This document shows, piece after piece, positions 9,891 to 18,530 of a DNA stretch of 64,000 nt. The position numbers and the translations under genes are program-made. This stretch comes from Paenibacillus sp. J31TS4 (GTDB lineage: Bacteria > Bacillota > Bacilli > Paenibacillales > NBRC-103111). The stretch spans positions 1 through 64,000 of the forward strand of contig NZ_BOSI01000006.1 of NCBI RefSeq assembly GCF_018403265.1, written 5' to 3'. Under the pieces are notes generated by a model, which saw nothing but the letters and a program-made list of their open reading frames with translations, was not told where the DNA came from and searched no databases. Within the stretch, counting starts at the first letter, position 1, and each line of letters begins with the position of its first letter.

Positions 9891-9921
9891 AACAAAAAAA
9901 CAGGAACAAAAGTCCTGTTTT
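9891..9921 (-). terminator. alpha/beta hydrolase terminator
   Basis: On the minus strand AAAACAGGA pairs with TCCTGTTTT, 7-base loop, and runs into a long T tract (the A run at 9891-9900). It follows the hydrolase stop at 9961. Confidence 0.85.
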
Positions 9922-9960
9922 GAAGGGCGGAAAAATAGGATTAAGGTCAAAGGAACCGGA

Positions 9961-10773
9961 CTAATGCGTCCGGTCCAACGCTTTGCGTGCGAAGGCCCCG
10001 ACCACTCGGGCCATCTCCTCAGTTTCCTCGAACATTCCCATGTGGGCCGAATGAGACAAAACGGTTTGCACGCCTGAAGGAGCGGCTGCCGCGAATGCCT
10101 TGGCGGGAGGCGCAATGGAATCTCCTTCGCCGGCAATGAGCAGAACGGGGAGAGCAGCCCGCTCGATCACCTGGGAACGGTCCGGCCGGGCTTTCATGCC
10201 CTGCAGAGCCGCAATCGCCGCTGCCGGAGACGTCCGCTGAGCCACCTCGGTCATCGCGGCGACCGATTGAGGATTATCCTCCCGATAGGCTTCCGTGAAC
10301 AGATTCGGAATAAGCCCTTCCGCGAAGGTCTCCATTCCCTTGGAGCGGATCGTCTCGATACTGGCGTCCCGCTTAGCCTTGCCGGCCTTGTCGTCGGGCA
10401 GCGGAGTCGAATGAACGAGACCGAAGCCGGCTAGCCACTTAGGCGTCTGTTCCGCAAAGGCAAGCGTGACGTAACCGCCAAGGGAATGGCCGAGCAGGAC
10501 GACCCGCGTCAGGCCGAGCTCCTCGAAGAGGAGGGCCAAGTCCTCCGCCATTCCTTCCATGGAATACGGCCCTTCGGGAGCCGAAGAATCCCCATGTCCG
10601 CGCAGATCGGGGACCAGGACGGGCAGCTCCGGGGGAAGATGGGGGAGAACCGGCTCCCAGTATGCCGAACTGCCACAAAAGCCGTGCAGCAGCACGAGCG
10701 CTTCGGAGCCCTCTCCGCGTGTGAGGTAAGCAAGCTCGGTTCCGTTCTTCAGCCCTCGGTTCTTCTTATTCAT
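9961..10773 (-). CDS. alpha/beta-fold hydrolase
   Basis: This 270-residue cytoplasmic hydrolase of the MhpC/RsbQ-like group has unknown substrate. HGFCGSS (oxyanion region, about residues 30-36), nucleophile elbow GHSLGG with Ser97, acid Asp218 (GEGDSIAP) and His244 (SAHMGM) give a complete triad. A helical cap lies between about 120 and 200. ATG with AGGAGG 9 bases upstream on the minus strand. It may be read with the lipoprotein gene upstream, since only 172 bases separate them, but a large hairpin lies between. Confidence 0.85.
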   Translation of the reverse strand: MNKKNRGLKNGTELAYLTRGEGSEALVLLHGFCGSSAYWEPVLPHLPPELPVLVPDLRGHGDSSAPEGPYSMEGMAEDLALLFEELGLTRVVLLGHSLGGYVTLAFAEQTPKWLAGFGLVHSTPLPDDKAGKAKRDASIETIRSKGMETFAEGLIPNLFTEAYREDNPQSVAAMTEVAQRTSPAAAIAALQGMKARPDRSQVIERAALPVLLIAGEGDSIAPPAKAFAAAAPSGVQTVLSHSAHMGMFEETEEMARVVGAFARKALDRTH

Positions 10774-10837
10774 GCCATCAAGCCTCCTATAGGGGATTTC
10801 GGGATATCCGGGTGCGTTCAGTATGTGCCCATTAGCG

Positions 10838-10893
10838 AGCGATCATCCCGTCAAGCGGGGAGCCGGACGTTCCTCTCCGACGGGGAGATCGCT
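10838..10893 (-). other. large intergenic hairpin
   Basis: AGCGATC-at-CCCGTC (10838-10852) pairs with GACGGG-ga-GATCGCT (10879-10893): 13 base pairs with one 2x2 internal loop and a 26-base apical part. It lies between the lipoprotein gene and the hydrolase gene. No T tract follows, so it is not a standard terminator. Confidence 0.5.
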
Positions 10894-10945
10894 TATAGAA
10901 AGGTACGGAGCGGCAGAGGAGGAGCGGCTTAACCGGACTGAACGC

Positions 10946-12079
10946 TCAGTCGTTTGCTGCTGCCGGGTCTCCCTCCATGCCCGGGGCACGGAATGAAGCG
11001 GCCGCCTTCCGGTAAGCTTCACGGCGCTCCTCCATTCGCGGTTGGGTAGTCCAGAAGATAATCTGGTGGAACTGCGTATCGGTGGCCACAAGCGTATACG
11101 CGTAGGCGATCCGGACCTTGTCCACCTCGCCCTTCACTTCAATTTGAAGCGCCTCACGGCCGCCAATTGACGTCTCCTCCGGCTCGGACAGGTCGGCATG
11201 CCGGACTACCTCGGACAGCTTCCCTTGCTGAAGGAGGGCCCAGTACTTTTGCAGGCTGGTCCCGGTGGGAAACAAGGCTTTGTTCTCGGACAGCACAATC
11301 ATGAACTCTTCCTGGGTCCGGTCGGCCGCCTGCAGAGCCGCCTGCTCGTTAAGCGTCTCCTCCTGCTTCCACGAGGAGGGGAGCTCGATCCGCAGCAGGC
11401 CGTCGCCGCTCGCCAAAACAGCTGACGGCTCCCTAGAAACAGCCGCCGATGCCAGAGACGCAGGAAGGGGCTTGGACCGGGCAATAGCAGCCGCGGCCAG
11501 CATTTCGTTCCAGGCGGTTTCGTCATCCGGCGACCAATTGGCAGGAACCTGCATCGTGACGATGTAAGATGCGTCTGGACCGGGGAGGACCGCTATGTAG
11601 CCGATATTGCTGCCGATCGGAACCTTAGCCTGCAAAGCCGGACGGGAGCCGGTAACCGTTCGTGAACGAAGCACCGGTGCAGGTGTCTCGGTCAATGCTT
11701 CCTCTCCATCGTGAATGGCCATCCCTTGCCAGGCCAAGGTTACCAGATCGGCTGGCTGGGTGTCTGGAGCCAGCTCTTCCTTCTCGTGCCGCTCAACCGT
11801 CAAGCGAGCGCCGCTTTCTCGGTGATTCAGGGTCAACAAGGCGGAAGCGTCCTCCAGCTGCGTCTCTGTCCATCCCCGCCCGTCCAGAGCGGCAGGCTCG
11901 GCACTCGGGCTTCGGCCTGCGGAGACGAGGAGGGGCGGGACAGGCATGTCCACAACCGGCCTCTCGGGCGAGCCCAAGGCGGCCTGTTCGCCGGACGACA
12001 GGGACGAACAGCCAATCAAGGCGGGCAGCAGTAGGGCCGTCAGAAGGCCCTTCTCGAAGGGACGAATGAAAGGCAGCAT
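10946..12079 (-). CDS. uncharacterised lipoprotein
   Basis: A signal peptide ends in lipobox LIGC with Cys24, so the mature 354-residue protein should be lipid-anchored on the outer membrane face. The rest shows two similar-looking parts (about 60-200 and 215-360), each with an amphipathic beta/helix pattern (for example GLLRIELPSSWKQ and the RIAYAYTLVATD region). The second resembles PsbP/DcrB-type folds, an inference from pattern only. ATG with GGAGAGGAG upstream on the minus strand. A perfect 19-bp palindrome lies about 50 bases upstream. Function unknown. Confidence 0.75.
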   Translation of the reverse strand: MLPFIRPFEKGLLTALLLPALIGCSSLSSGEQAALGSPERPVVDMPVPPLLVSAGRSPSAEPAALDGRGWTETQLEDASALLTLNHRESGARLTVERHEKEELAPDTQPADLVTLAWQGMAIHDGEEALTETPAPVLRSRTVTGSRPALQAKVPIGSNIGYIAVLPGPDASYIVTMQVPANWSPDDETAWNEMLAAAAIARSKPLPASLASAAVSREPSAVLASGDGLLRIELPSSWKQEETLNEQAALQAADRTQEEFMIVLSENKALFPTGTSLQKYWALLQQGKLSEVVRHADLSEPEETSIGGREALQIEVKGEVDKVRIAYAYTLVATDTQFHQIIFWTTQPRMEERREAYRKAAASFRAPGMEGDPAAAND

Positions 12080-12129
12080 AGGGCGATCTCCTCTCCGATC
12101 TTATCAAGCGGCACACAGGATGCAGCTTG

Positions 12130-12148
12130 TTTGACGCCAGGCGTCAAA
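12130..12148. promoter_or_regulatory. perfect 19-bp palindromic operator candidate
   Basis: TTTGACGCCAGGCGTCAAA has 9-bp arms around one base. Each arm contains a TTGAC -35-like hexamer, one on each strand. It lies 51 bases upstream of the lipoprotein gene, in a position fit for a repressor site. Confidence 0.5.
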
Positions 12149-12186
12149 AGCACCACTACTTACCCATAACGAAGCGGAGCGAAACC

Positions 12187-12220
12187 AAAAAAAGGAACGG
12201 ACGCGAAGATCCGTTCCTTT
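12187..12220 (-). terminator. EamA/MFS operon terminator
   Basis: On the minus strand AAAGGAACGGA pairs with TCCGTTCCTTT (11 bp, 8-base loop) and runs into a T tract (the A run at 12187-12193). It follows the stop of the EamA gene. Confidence 0.92.
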
Positions 12221-12253
12221 GCCGCATTCCCTTGGCCGCCTTGCCACGGCTCC

Positions 12254-13168
12254 TTAGCCGACTTGGTTGCGCAGCGCTCGCATTCGTCTCCATTCGGGAT
12301 ACGCAATCCCAGCGAGAATGACGGCGACGCCGATCCATTGCAGCCCGGACACATGCTCCCGCAGGACGAAGCCGGACATGAAGACGGCGGTCGGCAGCTC
12401 GGCCGCGCTCAGGATGGTCGCCAGCCCCCCGCCGATGTGAGGGACACCGATGGCGAAGAACAAGGTCGGAATGATAGCCCCGAACAGAGCCAGCAAGAGC
12501 GAGAAGGGGAGCAGCCCGTTCAGCAGAGCCCCGTTCGTCAGAAAGACGGGCGGGTAAACGAGCATCACCGTCAGGGCACCTCCGGTCGTCATGATCGCGC
12601 TGCGGGTCAAGGAAGGCAGACGGGTCGCCGTCCGGCCGCTGAAGACGATGAAGAGCGTGTACGTCAACGCGGCGAGAAGGCCGAGCAGCACGCCCTTGAG
12701 GGGATAGCTCGCGGCCCCCTGGCTGAGGATGTTGCCTGCTAGAACGGTCCCGGCCAGCAGCAGGAGGAGGGACAGGAGCTTATCCTTGCCGGGCAGCGTG
12801 CGGGTCAGCAGGGCCTCGAGCAGTACGCCCATCCAGGTGAACTGGAACAGGAGCAGGATGCCGACGGAAGCGGGGACATGCTGGAGAGAATTGTAGTACA
12901 GCATGCCTGTCATGCCCGTTGCGCAGCCGACCGCCAGGAGGAGGAGCGTCTCGCGGACGGTAGGCCGCTGCTTCGGAGTTCCCCCGGCGACTGCGCCGCC
13001 GCGTCTGCGGGCTATCAGCGCGACGGTCCACATGAGCAGGACGCCCAGCAGCATCTGGCTTCCGCTGACCTCATCGACCGTAAAGCCCCGGTCGTAGGCG
13101 ATTTTGACAAAGGTGGACAGGATCCCATAGCTGCAGGCTCCCAGAAACACCAGAACAGCGTATCTCAT
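12254..13168 (-). CDS. EamA-family (DMT) transporter
   Basis: Inner-membrane drug/metabolite transporter of 304 residues with about ten hydrophobic helices in two EamA repeats (roughly 5-145 and 160-295). It is probably an exporter of a small molecule; the substrate cannot be read from sequence. ATG at 13168 overlaps the stop of the upstream MFS gene (TGATG), so translation is coupled and the two form one operon. A TTG one codon earlier is in frame but not needed. Confidence 0.88.
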   Translation of the reverse strand: MRYAVLVFLGACSYGILSTFVKIAYDRGFTVDEVSGSQMLLGVLLMWTVALIARRRGGAVAGGTPKQRPTVRETLLLLAVGCATGMTGMLYYNSLQHVPASVGILLLFQFTWMGVLLEALLTRTLPGKDKLLSLLLLLAGTVLAGNILSQGAASYPLKGVLLGLLAALTYTLFIVFSGRTATRLPSLTRSAIMTTGGALTVMLVYPPVFLTNGALLNGLLPFSLLLALFGAIIPTLFFAIGVPHIGGGLATILSAAELPTAVFMSGFVLREHVSGLQWIGVAVILAGIAYPEWRRMRALRNQVG

Positions 13169-14736
13169 CAAGCTTTCGAATCTCCTTTCGGCGGCTGTTC
13201 TCCCTCCGGTGTCCCGGCGGGAGAAGCGGAAGGCCCTTTCTGACCGACTGGGATGGAGGGGAACAGGAGCACGAGCAGCAAGCTCAGGCAGGCGAAGCCG
13301 AACACGCCCCAGTAGACATTATGAAGCGATACCACCAGCCCTTCCTGCACGAGCGACACCAGCTGTGGGTCGAGAGCAGCCTTCTTCACTGGATCGAGCA
13401 AATCGTTGGCCAAGTCCAGATGGAGAGAGAGGCCGGTCCGGCTCTCCGTTTCGGCGAGGTAAGCGGTCATGCGGCTGTTCAGCAGCCCGCCCAGCAAGGC
13501 GGCACCCACCGTATTTCCGAGTATGCGCATGAACATATGGGAAGCTGTCGCCACGCCGCGCTCGGTCCACTGAACGCTATTCTGAATCGATACGATGAAT
13601 GTGGTGGCGGTGAGCCCCATGCCGATGCCGAGGATGAACGAGCCGATCCCCGGAAAGAGAGGGCCATAATCCGGCTTCATGAGCAGGAAGAAGACGGAGC
13701 CCGCTGTGAGCAGAATGCCGCCGGCGACCGCCATGCGGCGAAACCCGATTCGGAGCACCCATCGGCCGCCGAGAGTGGCGGCAAGCGACCAGCCGATCGA
13801 CATGACGGCGAGCGTAAAGCCGGCTACCGTCGGCGAGCGGTCCATTACCCCCTGCACATAGGTGGGGAGGAAGGTCGACAGGCCGATCAGCAGCGCTCCG
13901 GTCGTAAAGGCCGCGGCGTTCGCCGTCGAGATGATGCGGCGCTTCCAGAGATAGAGCGGCATCATAGGCTCGGGAGCCCGTTTCTCCTGGAAGAGGAAAG
14001 CGGTGAATCCGGCCGCGAAGAGGACGGCCAGCACGCCGATCGGCCACGATGTCCACGACCAGAGAGAGCCGCCGCCGATCAGGAGCAGCATAAGCGCCCC
14101 GACCGAGACGAACAAAAGCAGCGATCCGGCGTAGTCCACCTGCCGCCGGGTCGGCTTCACCTCTTCCTTCAGGAAGAAGACGATCAGGAGGAGCGAGAGG
14201 ATGCCGATCGGCACGTTCATCCAGAAGACCCAGGCCCAGTGCGTGAATTGAACGAAGAAGCCGCCGAGAGCCGGACCGATGACCGAGGAGACGCCCCACA
14301 CGCTCGCGAGGTAGCCCTGGATTTTGCCTCGCTCCTCCATTGTGTAGATATCTCCGACGATCGTCGTCGAGATCGGCTGGACCGCGCCGGCGCCAAGACC
14401 TTGCAGCATACGGAATAGAATAAGGGCGGTCATGGATTGGCTGAAGCCGCAGGCGATGGAGCCGATCAGGAAGAGCAGGACGCCGATCGCAAAAACAGGC
14501 TTGCGCCCATACAGATCGGCAAGCTTGCCGTAGATCGGGATGGTGATCGCCTGCATGAGCAGGTAGCCGGAGAATACCCAGCTGAATACGGCAAAGCCGC
14601 CGAGATCGGCGACGATGCTCGGCATGGCGGTGGCGACGATGGTCGCCTCGATGGCCGACATGAAGCCGGCGAGCATGACGCCGGCCAGTATGAACGGCCG
14701 TTTGCGGACCGCGGCGCGCGTCTGGGGCTGGGACAT
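13168..14736 (-). CDS. MFS multidrug exporter, DHA2 (14-helix) type
   Basis: Proton-coupled efflux protein of 522 residues with about 14 transmembrane helices. Visible: the loop 2-3 motif GKLADLYGRKP, antiporter motif C ending GPALGG, and the DHA2-like C-terminal extension. The start MSQPQTRAAV is chosen because GGAG lies 8 bases upstream. The frame stays open through the tRNA-Pro gene to 14994, but that part is translated tRNA. Pairing with an EamA transporter suggests a resistance or export operon; no regulator gene is adjacent. Confidence 0.88.
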   Translation of the reverse strand: MSQPQTRAAVRKRPFILAGVMLAGFMSAIEATIVATAMPSIVADLGGFAVFSWVFSGYLLMQAITIPIYGKLADLYGRKPVFAIGVLLFLIGSIACGFSQSMTALILFRMLQGLGAGAVQPISTTIVGDIYTMEERGKIQGYLASVWGVSSVIGPALGGFFVQFTHWAWVFWMNVPIGILSLLLIVFFLKEEVKPTRRQVDYAGSLLLFVSVGALMLLLIGGGSLWSWTSWPIGVLAVLFAAGFTAFLFQEKRAPEPMMPLYLWKRRIISTANAAAFTTGALLIGLSTFLPTYVQGVMDRSPTVAGFTLAVMSIGWSLAATLGGRWVLRIGFRRMAVAGGILLTAGSVFFLLMKPDYGPLFPGIGSFILGIGMGLTATTFIVSIQNSVQWTERGVATASHMFMRILGNTVGAALLGGLLNSRMTAYLAETESRTGLSLHLDLANDLLDPVKKAALDPQLVSLVQEGLVVSLHNVYWGVFGFACLSLLLVLLFPSIPVGQKGPSASPAGTPEGEQPPKGDSKA

Positions 14737-14881
14737 GTCCCTCACTCCTTCCTCTGACTGAACAGCATCCGCACTCGCTCCCGCCTCCGGAAGCGTCCCC
14801 CCGGCTGTCCGCGGCAAAGCGGCTCGGCTATAGGGTTCCCGAAAGAGGGGGAAGAACGGCAAAGCAGCATGGATCGAAAGC

Positions 14882-14909
14882 AAAAAAAGGGACCCGCCAA
14901 GGAGTCCCT
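14882..14909 (-). terminator. tRNA-Arg/tRNA-Pro terminator
   Basis: On the minus strand AGGGAC pairs with GTCCCT and is followed by seven T. It ends the two-tRNA transcript just after tRNA-Pro. Confidence 0.88.
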
Positions 14910-14923
14910 CATAAATTATGTAG

Positions 14924-15000
14924 TGGTCGAGACGACAGGATTTGAACCTGCGACCTCTTGCTCCCGAAGCAAGCGCTCTACCAAGCTGAGCCACGTCTCG
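14924..15000 (-). tRNA. tRNA-Pro (anticodon CGG)
   Basis: Read on the minus strand it is 77 bases with acceptor CGAGACG/CGTCTCG, encoded ACCA, and anticodon stem-loop CTTGC-TTCGGGA-GCAAG, anticodon CGG. A CGG-reading tRNA-Pro fits the GC-rich codon use of the genome. It follows tRNA-Arg in the same transcript. Confidence 0.94.
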
Positions 15001-15040
15001 ATGATTCTGACTGATTACCCGAACAACCTGCGATAGAAAA

Positions 15041-15117
15041 TGGCGCGCCCGATACGATTCGAACGTACGACCTGCAGTTTAGGAAACTGTCGCTCTATCC
15101 TGCTGAGCTACGGGCGC
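15041..15117 (-). tRNA. tRNA-Arg (anticodon CCU)
   Basis: Read on the minus strand it is 77 bases with acceptor GCGCCCG/CGGGCGC, encoded GCCA, and anticodon loop TTCCTAA giving CCT. It is first in a two-tRNA transcript with tRNA-Pro, driven by the promoter at 15131-15159. Confidence 0.93.
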
Positions 15118-15130
15118 AACAGCAAGATTT

Positions 15131-15159
15131 ATTCTAGCACCAAGTCTCCGTGTATGCAA
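15131..15159 (-). promoter_or_regulatory. tRNA-Arg/tRNA-Pro promoter
   Basis: On the minus strand TTGCAT (15154-15159), a 17-base spacer ending TGC, and TAGAAT (15131-15136) form a strong sigma-A promoter with an extended -10, a few bases before tRNA-Arg. Confidence 0.8.
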
Positions 15160-15180
15160 GAGGGCGGCAAAAAAAAGTTA

Positions 15181-15396
15181 GTAGAAATAATTGGGACGCC
15201 CGCTTATCCGGCAGAAAACAAGCCGCCTGACACGGACAAGCTGCCGGGCGGGGAGCTAGCGTAGCGATCAATTCCATACTCGCATGACTATGTGCGTTTC
15301 CGAGTATATTAGCGCAGTGCGGCGGTCCATCGAACTTAGTTGGGGTGCTTTCGTCTAGGCCTCCAACCTCTACTTGGCGGAAACAGGCTGACGCGG
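15181..15396. other. intergenic region with nested inverted repeats
   Basis: Between tadA and tRNA-Arg. Pairs seen: CCGGCAG (15208-15214) with CTGCCGG (15241-15247), and ATACTCG with CGAGTAT (about 15276-15307). No gene is recognised. In Bacillus the SRP RNA gene follows tadA, but the conserved SRP core is not found here. Confidence 0.4.
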
Positions 15397-15903
<507 letters not shown>

Positions 15904-15922
15904 TTATTCCTTGTTAACATGA

Positions 15923-16023
15923 TGTGGATAATACTGTGGATAAGTGTATAAATTGTGGATGGAGCTGCTAATCCATTATACTAAATCAAATTAACTTGCC
16001 AACTGGACACAGAGTTATCCACA
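15923..16023. promoter_or_regulatory. DnaA-box cluster
   Basis: Three perfect 9-mers: TGTGGATAA at 15923-15931 and 15935-15943, and TTATCCACA at 16015-16023; plus TGTGGATGG (7/9) at 15954-15962. All lie in the 258-base gap between the divergent tadA and CorA-like genes. It is not oriC: dnaA/dnaN are absent. It resembles the DnaA-box clusters known away from the origin in Bacillus. Confidence 0.8.
15975..16002 (-). promoter_or_regulatory. tadA promoter
   Basis: On the minus strand TTGGCA (15997-16002), a 16-base spacer and TATAAT (15975-15980). DnaA boxes lie just upstream (16015) and three just downstream. On the plus strand TTGTGG/TATACT (15953-15982) could drive the CorA-like gene from the same place. 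Confidence 0.65.
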
Positions 16024-16113
16024 ATTACAGCCGGCAAGACATCGCTCACGGTTTTTGCGGGCGGGCCTTTGGGTATAAATGTGGGAAAGGCTACGGGAGA
16101 GGAGACGCCGAGC

Positions 16114-17616
16114 GTGAAGACCATAACATGCAGGGACAAGCGGCTGAACAGCGCGTTATGCCAGTTTGTATTCCCCTATTCGATCAAGGAAGATGCAGAT
16201 GTGGACTTCAAGAAGCAGCTGTTGCGCGACGGCTACATTCCTTTTCACTTGAACAATCTGGACCAAGAGACCGCGTACTATGGAGAAGGCTACAAGGTAT
16301 CGCACCCGAGTATGGAACGGTACTACCTGCCCTTTACAAACGAGGTGCTGTTCCCGCGGAGGGACAACCCCGACTCCTTCCTCCGTTTCTCCAAAGCATG
16401 GAAGCTCGAGTGCATCCTGCATGTATACGACGTGAAAATTCCGTTTCGCGTGCACTCTGTCGACCTCATTTTGTGTCCCTTCAATTTGGGATTCATGACG
16501 ATTCGGACAGAGCTCATGAACGACCAGCTGACCTTGTCGAAAGCATTGGAGTTCGCGGACCGGTTCCGTGTGCTGCAGGATATCAAGATAAGGGACGAGT
16601 CGACTTTTTTGGAGGTGGACGGCAAGGTCTACGAAGAGACGGAGCAGTTCATCTTTCAGATGCTGGTCCATAGCGTGCGTCCGTATCTCGACCAGTCGAC
16701 GATGAAGGGAGCTTATTTTGAGACGCTGCCGTTCTTCGTTGACGAGCGGATGTATGTGCAGGCCACCTATCAACTGGCGGAGGGAGAAGAGTCCGAGCCG
16801 TGCGACCTGTACCGGGCCGTCAATCTCAACGGACTGACCGAGCGGAAGCTGCCGAAAATCAATGCGGGCAACCAGGCTTATGTGGAGCATTATCTGGAGC
16901 CGATTACCTACACCCGCTGGGCCCCCCACACGTATTTTGTGACCAACGAGCACTCGTTTTGCTGCGTCACCTCCGAGACTGAGGAGGCGGCCGTAGAGCT
17001 CGCCAATCATATGTACGGCCAGTACTATTATGGTCTGCTCCTCAATTTGTTCCACAAAATCGCGCTGCTCAAGCTGTCTAACCGGTATTCGAGCGTGCAG
17101 ATGGAGCAGGATAACCAAGAGATAGAGGATTTGATCCGGGACATCACCAAGTTCTCGTCCAAATATTTTTTCCGCGAGCTTGTCTCGCAATCGCAGGGCA
17201 AAGAGATCTTCATCCAGCTGCGGACCGTTTTCGGCAACAGCGAGCTGTTTCAAGACGTCAAGCAGACGCTCAGCGACCTGCATCGATATAAGCAGAATTT
17301 CTCGTCGCGTCGGCGGAATTATCTGCTGATGATCCTGACGATCTATACGGTCATCAGCGGCATCTACGGCATGAACCAGGTGATTGACGACCTCGGGAAG
17401 CCCATCAATTGGGAGGCGATGACGGACTATTCTCTGTTTGAATATATAGCGCTCTTCGTCATCATGAGCGGGATCGCGGTCGCTTTCACGCTCGCAGGCA
17501 ACGTCCTGTACAAATTCGCCCGTGAGAAGATAAGAGAATATAAGTACGATAGAGCATGGAAAAGGAGAGCGCAAAGTGATCCGGAATTTGGCTTTTACGA
17601 AGAAGGGGACGATTAG
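16114..17616 (+). CDS. divergent CorA-like membrane protein
   Basis: This 500-residue protein has a long, unrecognised N-terminal part and a CorA-like end: a helical region rich in charged residues (about 320-390), then two helices, the first ending in the CorA signature YGMN (about 418-421), then a short loop and a second helix (about 445-475). CorA proteins are pentameric Mg2+/Co2+ channels with GMN as the selectivity filter. GTG at 16114 is chosen for GGAGAGGAG 9 bases upstream; upstream TTG/GTG codons are alternatives. It overlaps the classical corA gene by 41 bases, so the two are surely co-expressed. Ion specificity is unknown. Confidence 0.75.
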   Translation: MKTITCRDKRLNSALCQFVFPYSIKEDADVDFKKQLLRDGYIPFHLNNLDQETAYYGEGYKVSHPSMERYYLPFTNEVLFPRRDNPDSFLRFSKAWKLECILHVYDVKIPFRVHSVDLILCPFNLGFMTIRTELMNDQLTLSKALEFADRFRVLQDIKIRDESTFLEVDGKVYEETEQFIFQMLVHSVRPYLDQSTMKGAYFETLPFFVDERMYVQATYQLAEGEESEPCDLYRAVNLNGLTERKLPKINAGNQAYVEHYLEPITYTRWAPHTYFVTNEHSFCCVTSETEEAAVELANHMYGQYYYGLLLNLFHKIALLKLSNRYSSVQMEQDNQEIEDLIRDITKFSSKYFFRELVSQSQGKEIFIQLRTVFGNSELFQDVKQTLSDLHRYKQNFSSRRRNYLLMILTIYTVISGIYGMNQVIDDLGKPINWEAMTDYSLFEYIALFVIMSGIAVAFTLAGNVLYKFAREKIREYKYDRAWKRRAQSDPEFGFYEEGDD

Positions 17617-18526
17617 GAGGAATCTTCCACTCGAGCATTTAGAGGACGAGGAGATCGCCTGGTACTGGGTCGATTTCCATACCCCCGACGAGGGAGAGTC
17701 CAGTCTGCTGGACAGTCATTTTCATTTTCATCCGCTGGCGATCGAGGACTGCCTCCATTTGCTGCAGCGGCCCAAGCTGGAGCATTACGGAGACACCCAT
17801 TTTTTCGTCGTGCACGCGCTGACCGACGATATCGACGAGGCCGAAGAGGTGAATCTGTTCCTGACGGAGCGGTTCCTCGTCACCTACCACAGGGCCGGGG
17901 TGCCGGAGCTGGAGGAGGCGTGGAAAAAGGTGGCGGCCGAGCAGGGGCTCGCGGAGAAAGGGCCGCTGCTCGCGGCCTACACCGTCATCGACAAGCTGGT
18001 GGACGGGTATTTTCCGCGTGTCTATGAGCTGGAGGACCGGCTGGACGAGATGGAGAGCAACGTTACGAACAAAACGATCGAGACGCTCATGAACGAGGTA
18101 TTCGCAGTTCGTTCGAGCCTGCTCAAGCTGCGCCGCACGATTGTACCGATGCGCGACCTGCTGTACCGCATCATCAATTCCCAGCGGATCCGAAGTCTGG
18201 AGACGCACCTGTACTACTTCACCGACATCTACGACCATCTGCTGAAGCTGACCGAGATGGTGGAATCGAACCGGGAGATGACGGCGGAGCTGAGGGACAG
18301 CTACCTGTCGCTCAACTCCAATCGGATGAACACCATTATGAAAACGCTGACCGTCATCACGACCGTGTTCATGCCGCTTTCGTTTCTGGCGGGCGTGTAC
18401 GGCATGAACTTTGCCTATATGCCCGAGCTTCAGTGGAAGGGCGGTTATTACGCAGTGCTCGGCATTATGGCGGTGCTGGGCGGCGGAATGATCATCTGGT
18501 TTTTACGTAAAGGCTGGTTCCGTTAG
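17576..18526 (+). CDS. corA: CorA-family divalent cation transporter
   Basis: 316-residue Mg2+/Co2+ channel of the 2-TM-GxN class. A cytoplasmic alpha/beta domain is followed by the long stalk helix (about 150-265) and two C-terminal helices. The first ends in Y275-G-M-N278, with LAGVYGMNF intact; the C-terminus is basic (RKGWFR). GTG start with AAAGGAGAG upstream; it begins inside the CorA-like gene before it. Two adjacent, overlapping CorA paralogues suggest a mixed complex or complementary functions. Confidence 0.93.
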   Translation: MIRNLAFTKKGTIRRNLPLEHLEDEEIAWYWVDFHTPDEGESSLLDSHFHFHPLAIEDCLHLLQRPKLEHYGDTHFFVVHALTDDIDEAEEVNLFLTERFLVTYHRAGVPELEEAWKKVAAEQGLAEKGPLLAAYTVIDKLVDGYFPRVYELEDRLDEMESNVTNKTIETLMNEVFAVRSSLLKLRRTIVPMRDLLYRIINSQRIRSLETHLYYFTDIYDHLLKLTEMVESNREMTAELRDSYLSLNSNRMNTIMKTLTVITTVFMPLSFLAGVYGMNFAYMPELQWKGGYYAVLGIMAVLGGGMIIWFLRKGWFR

Positions 18527-18530
18527 CGGA

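Noticed and set aside
14737..14994. N-terminal extension of the MFS exporter frame
   Set aside because: The beginning (MAQLGRALASG) is the translated tRNA-Pro gene; a good start with ribosome binding site exists at 14736.
15118..15396. SRP RNA gene expected after tadA
   Set aside because: The conserved GGAAG/AGCAG core could not be found on either strand.
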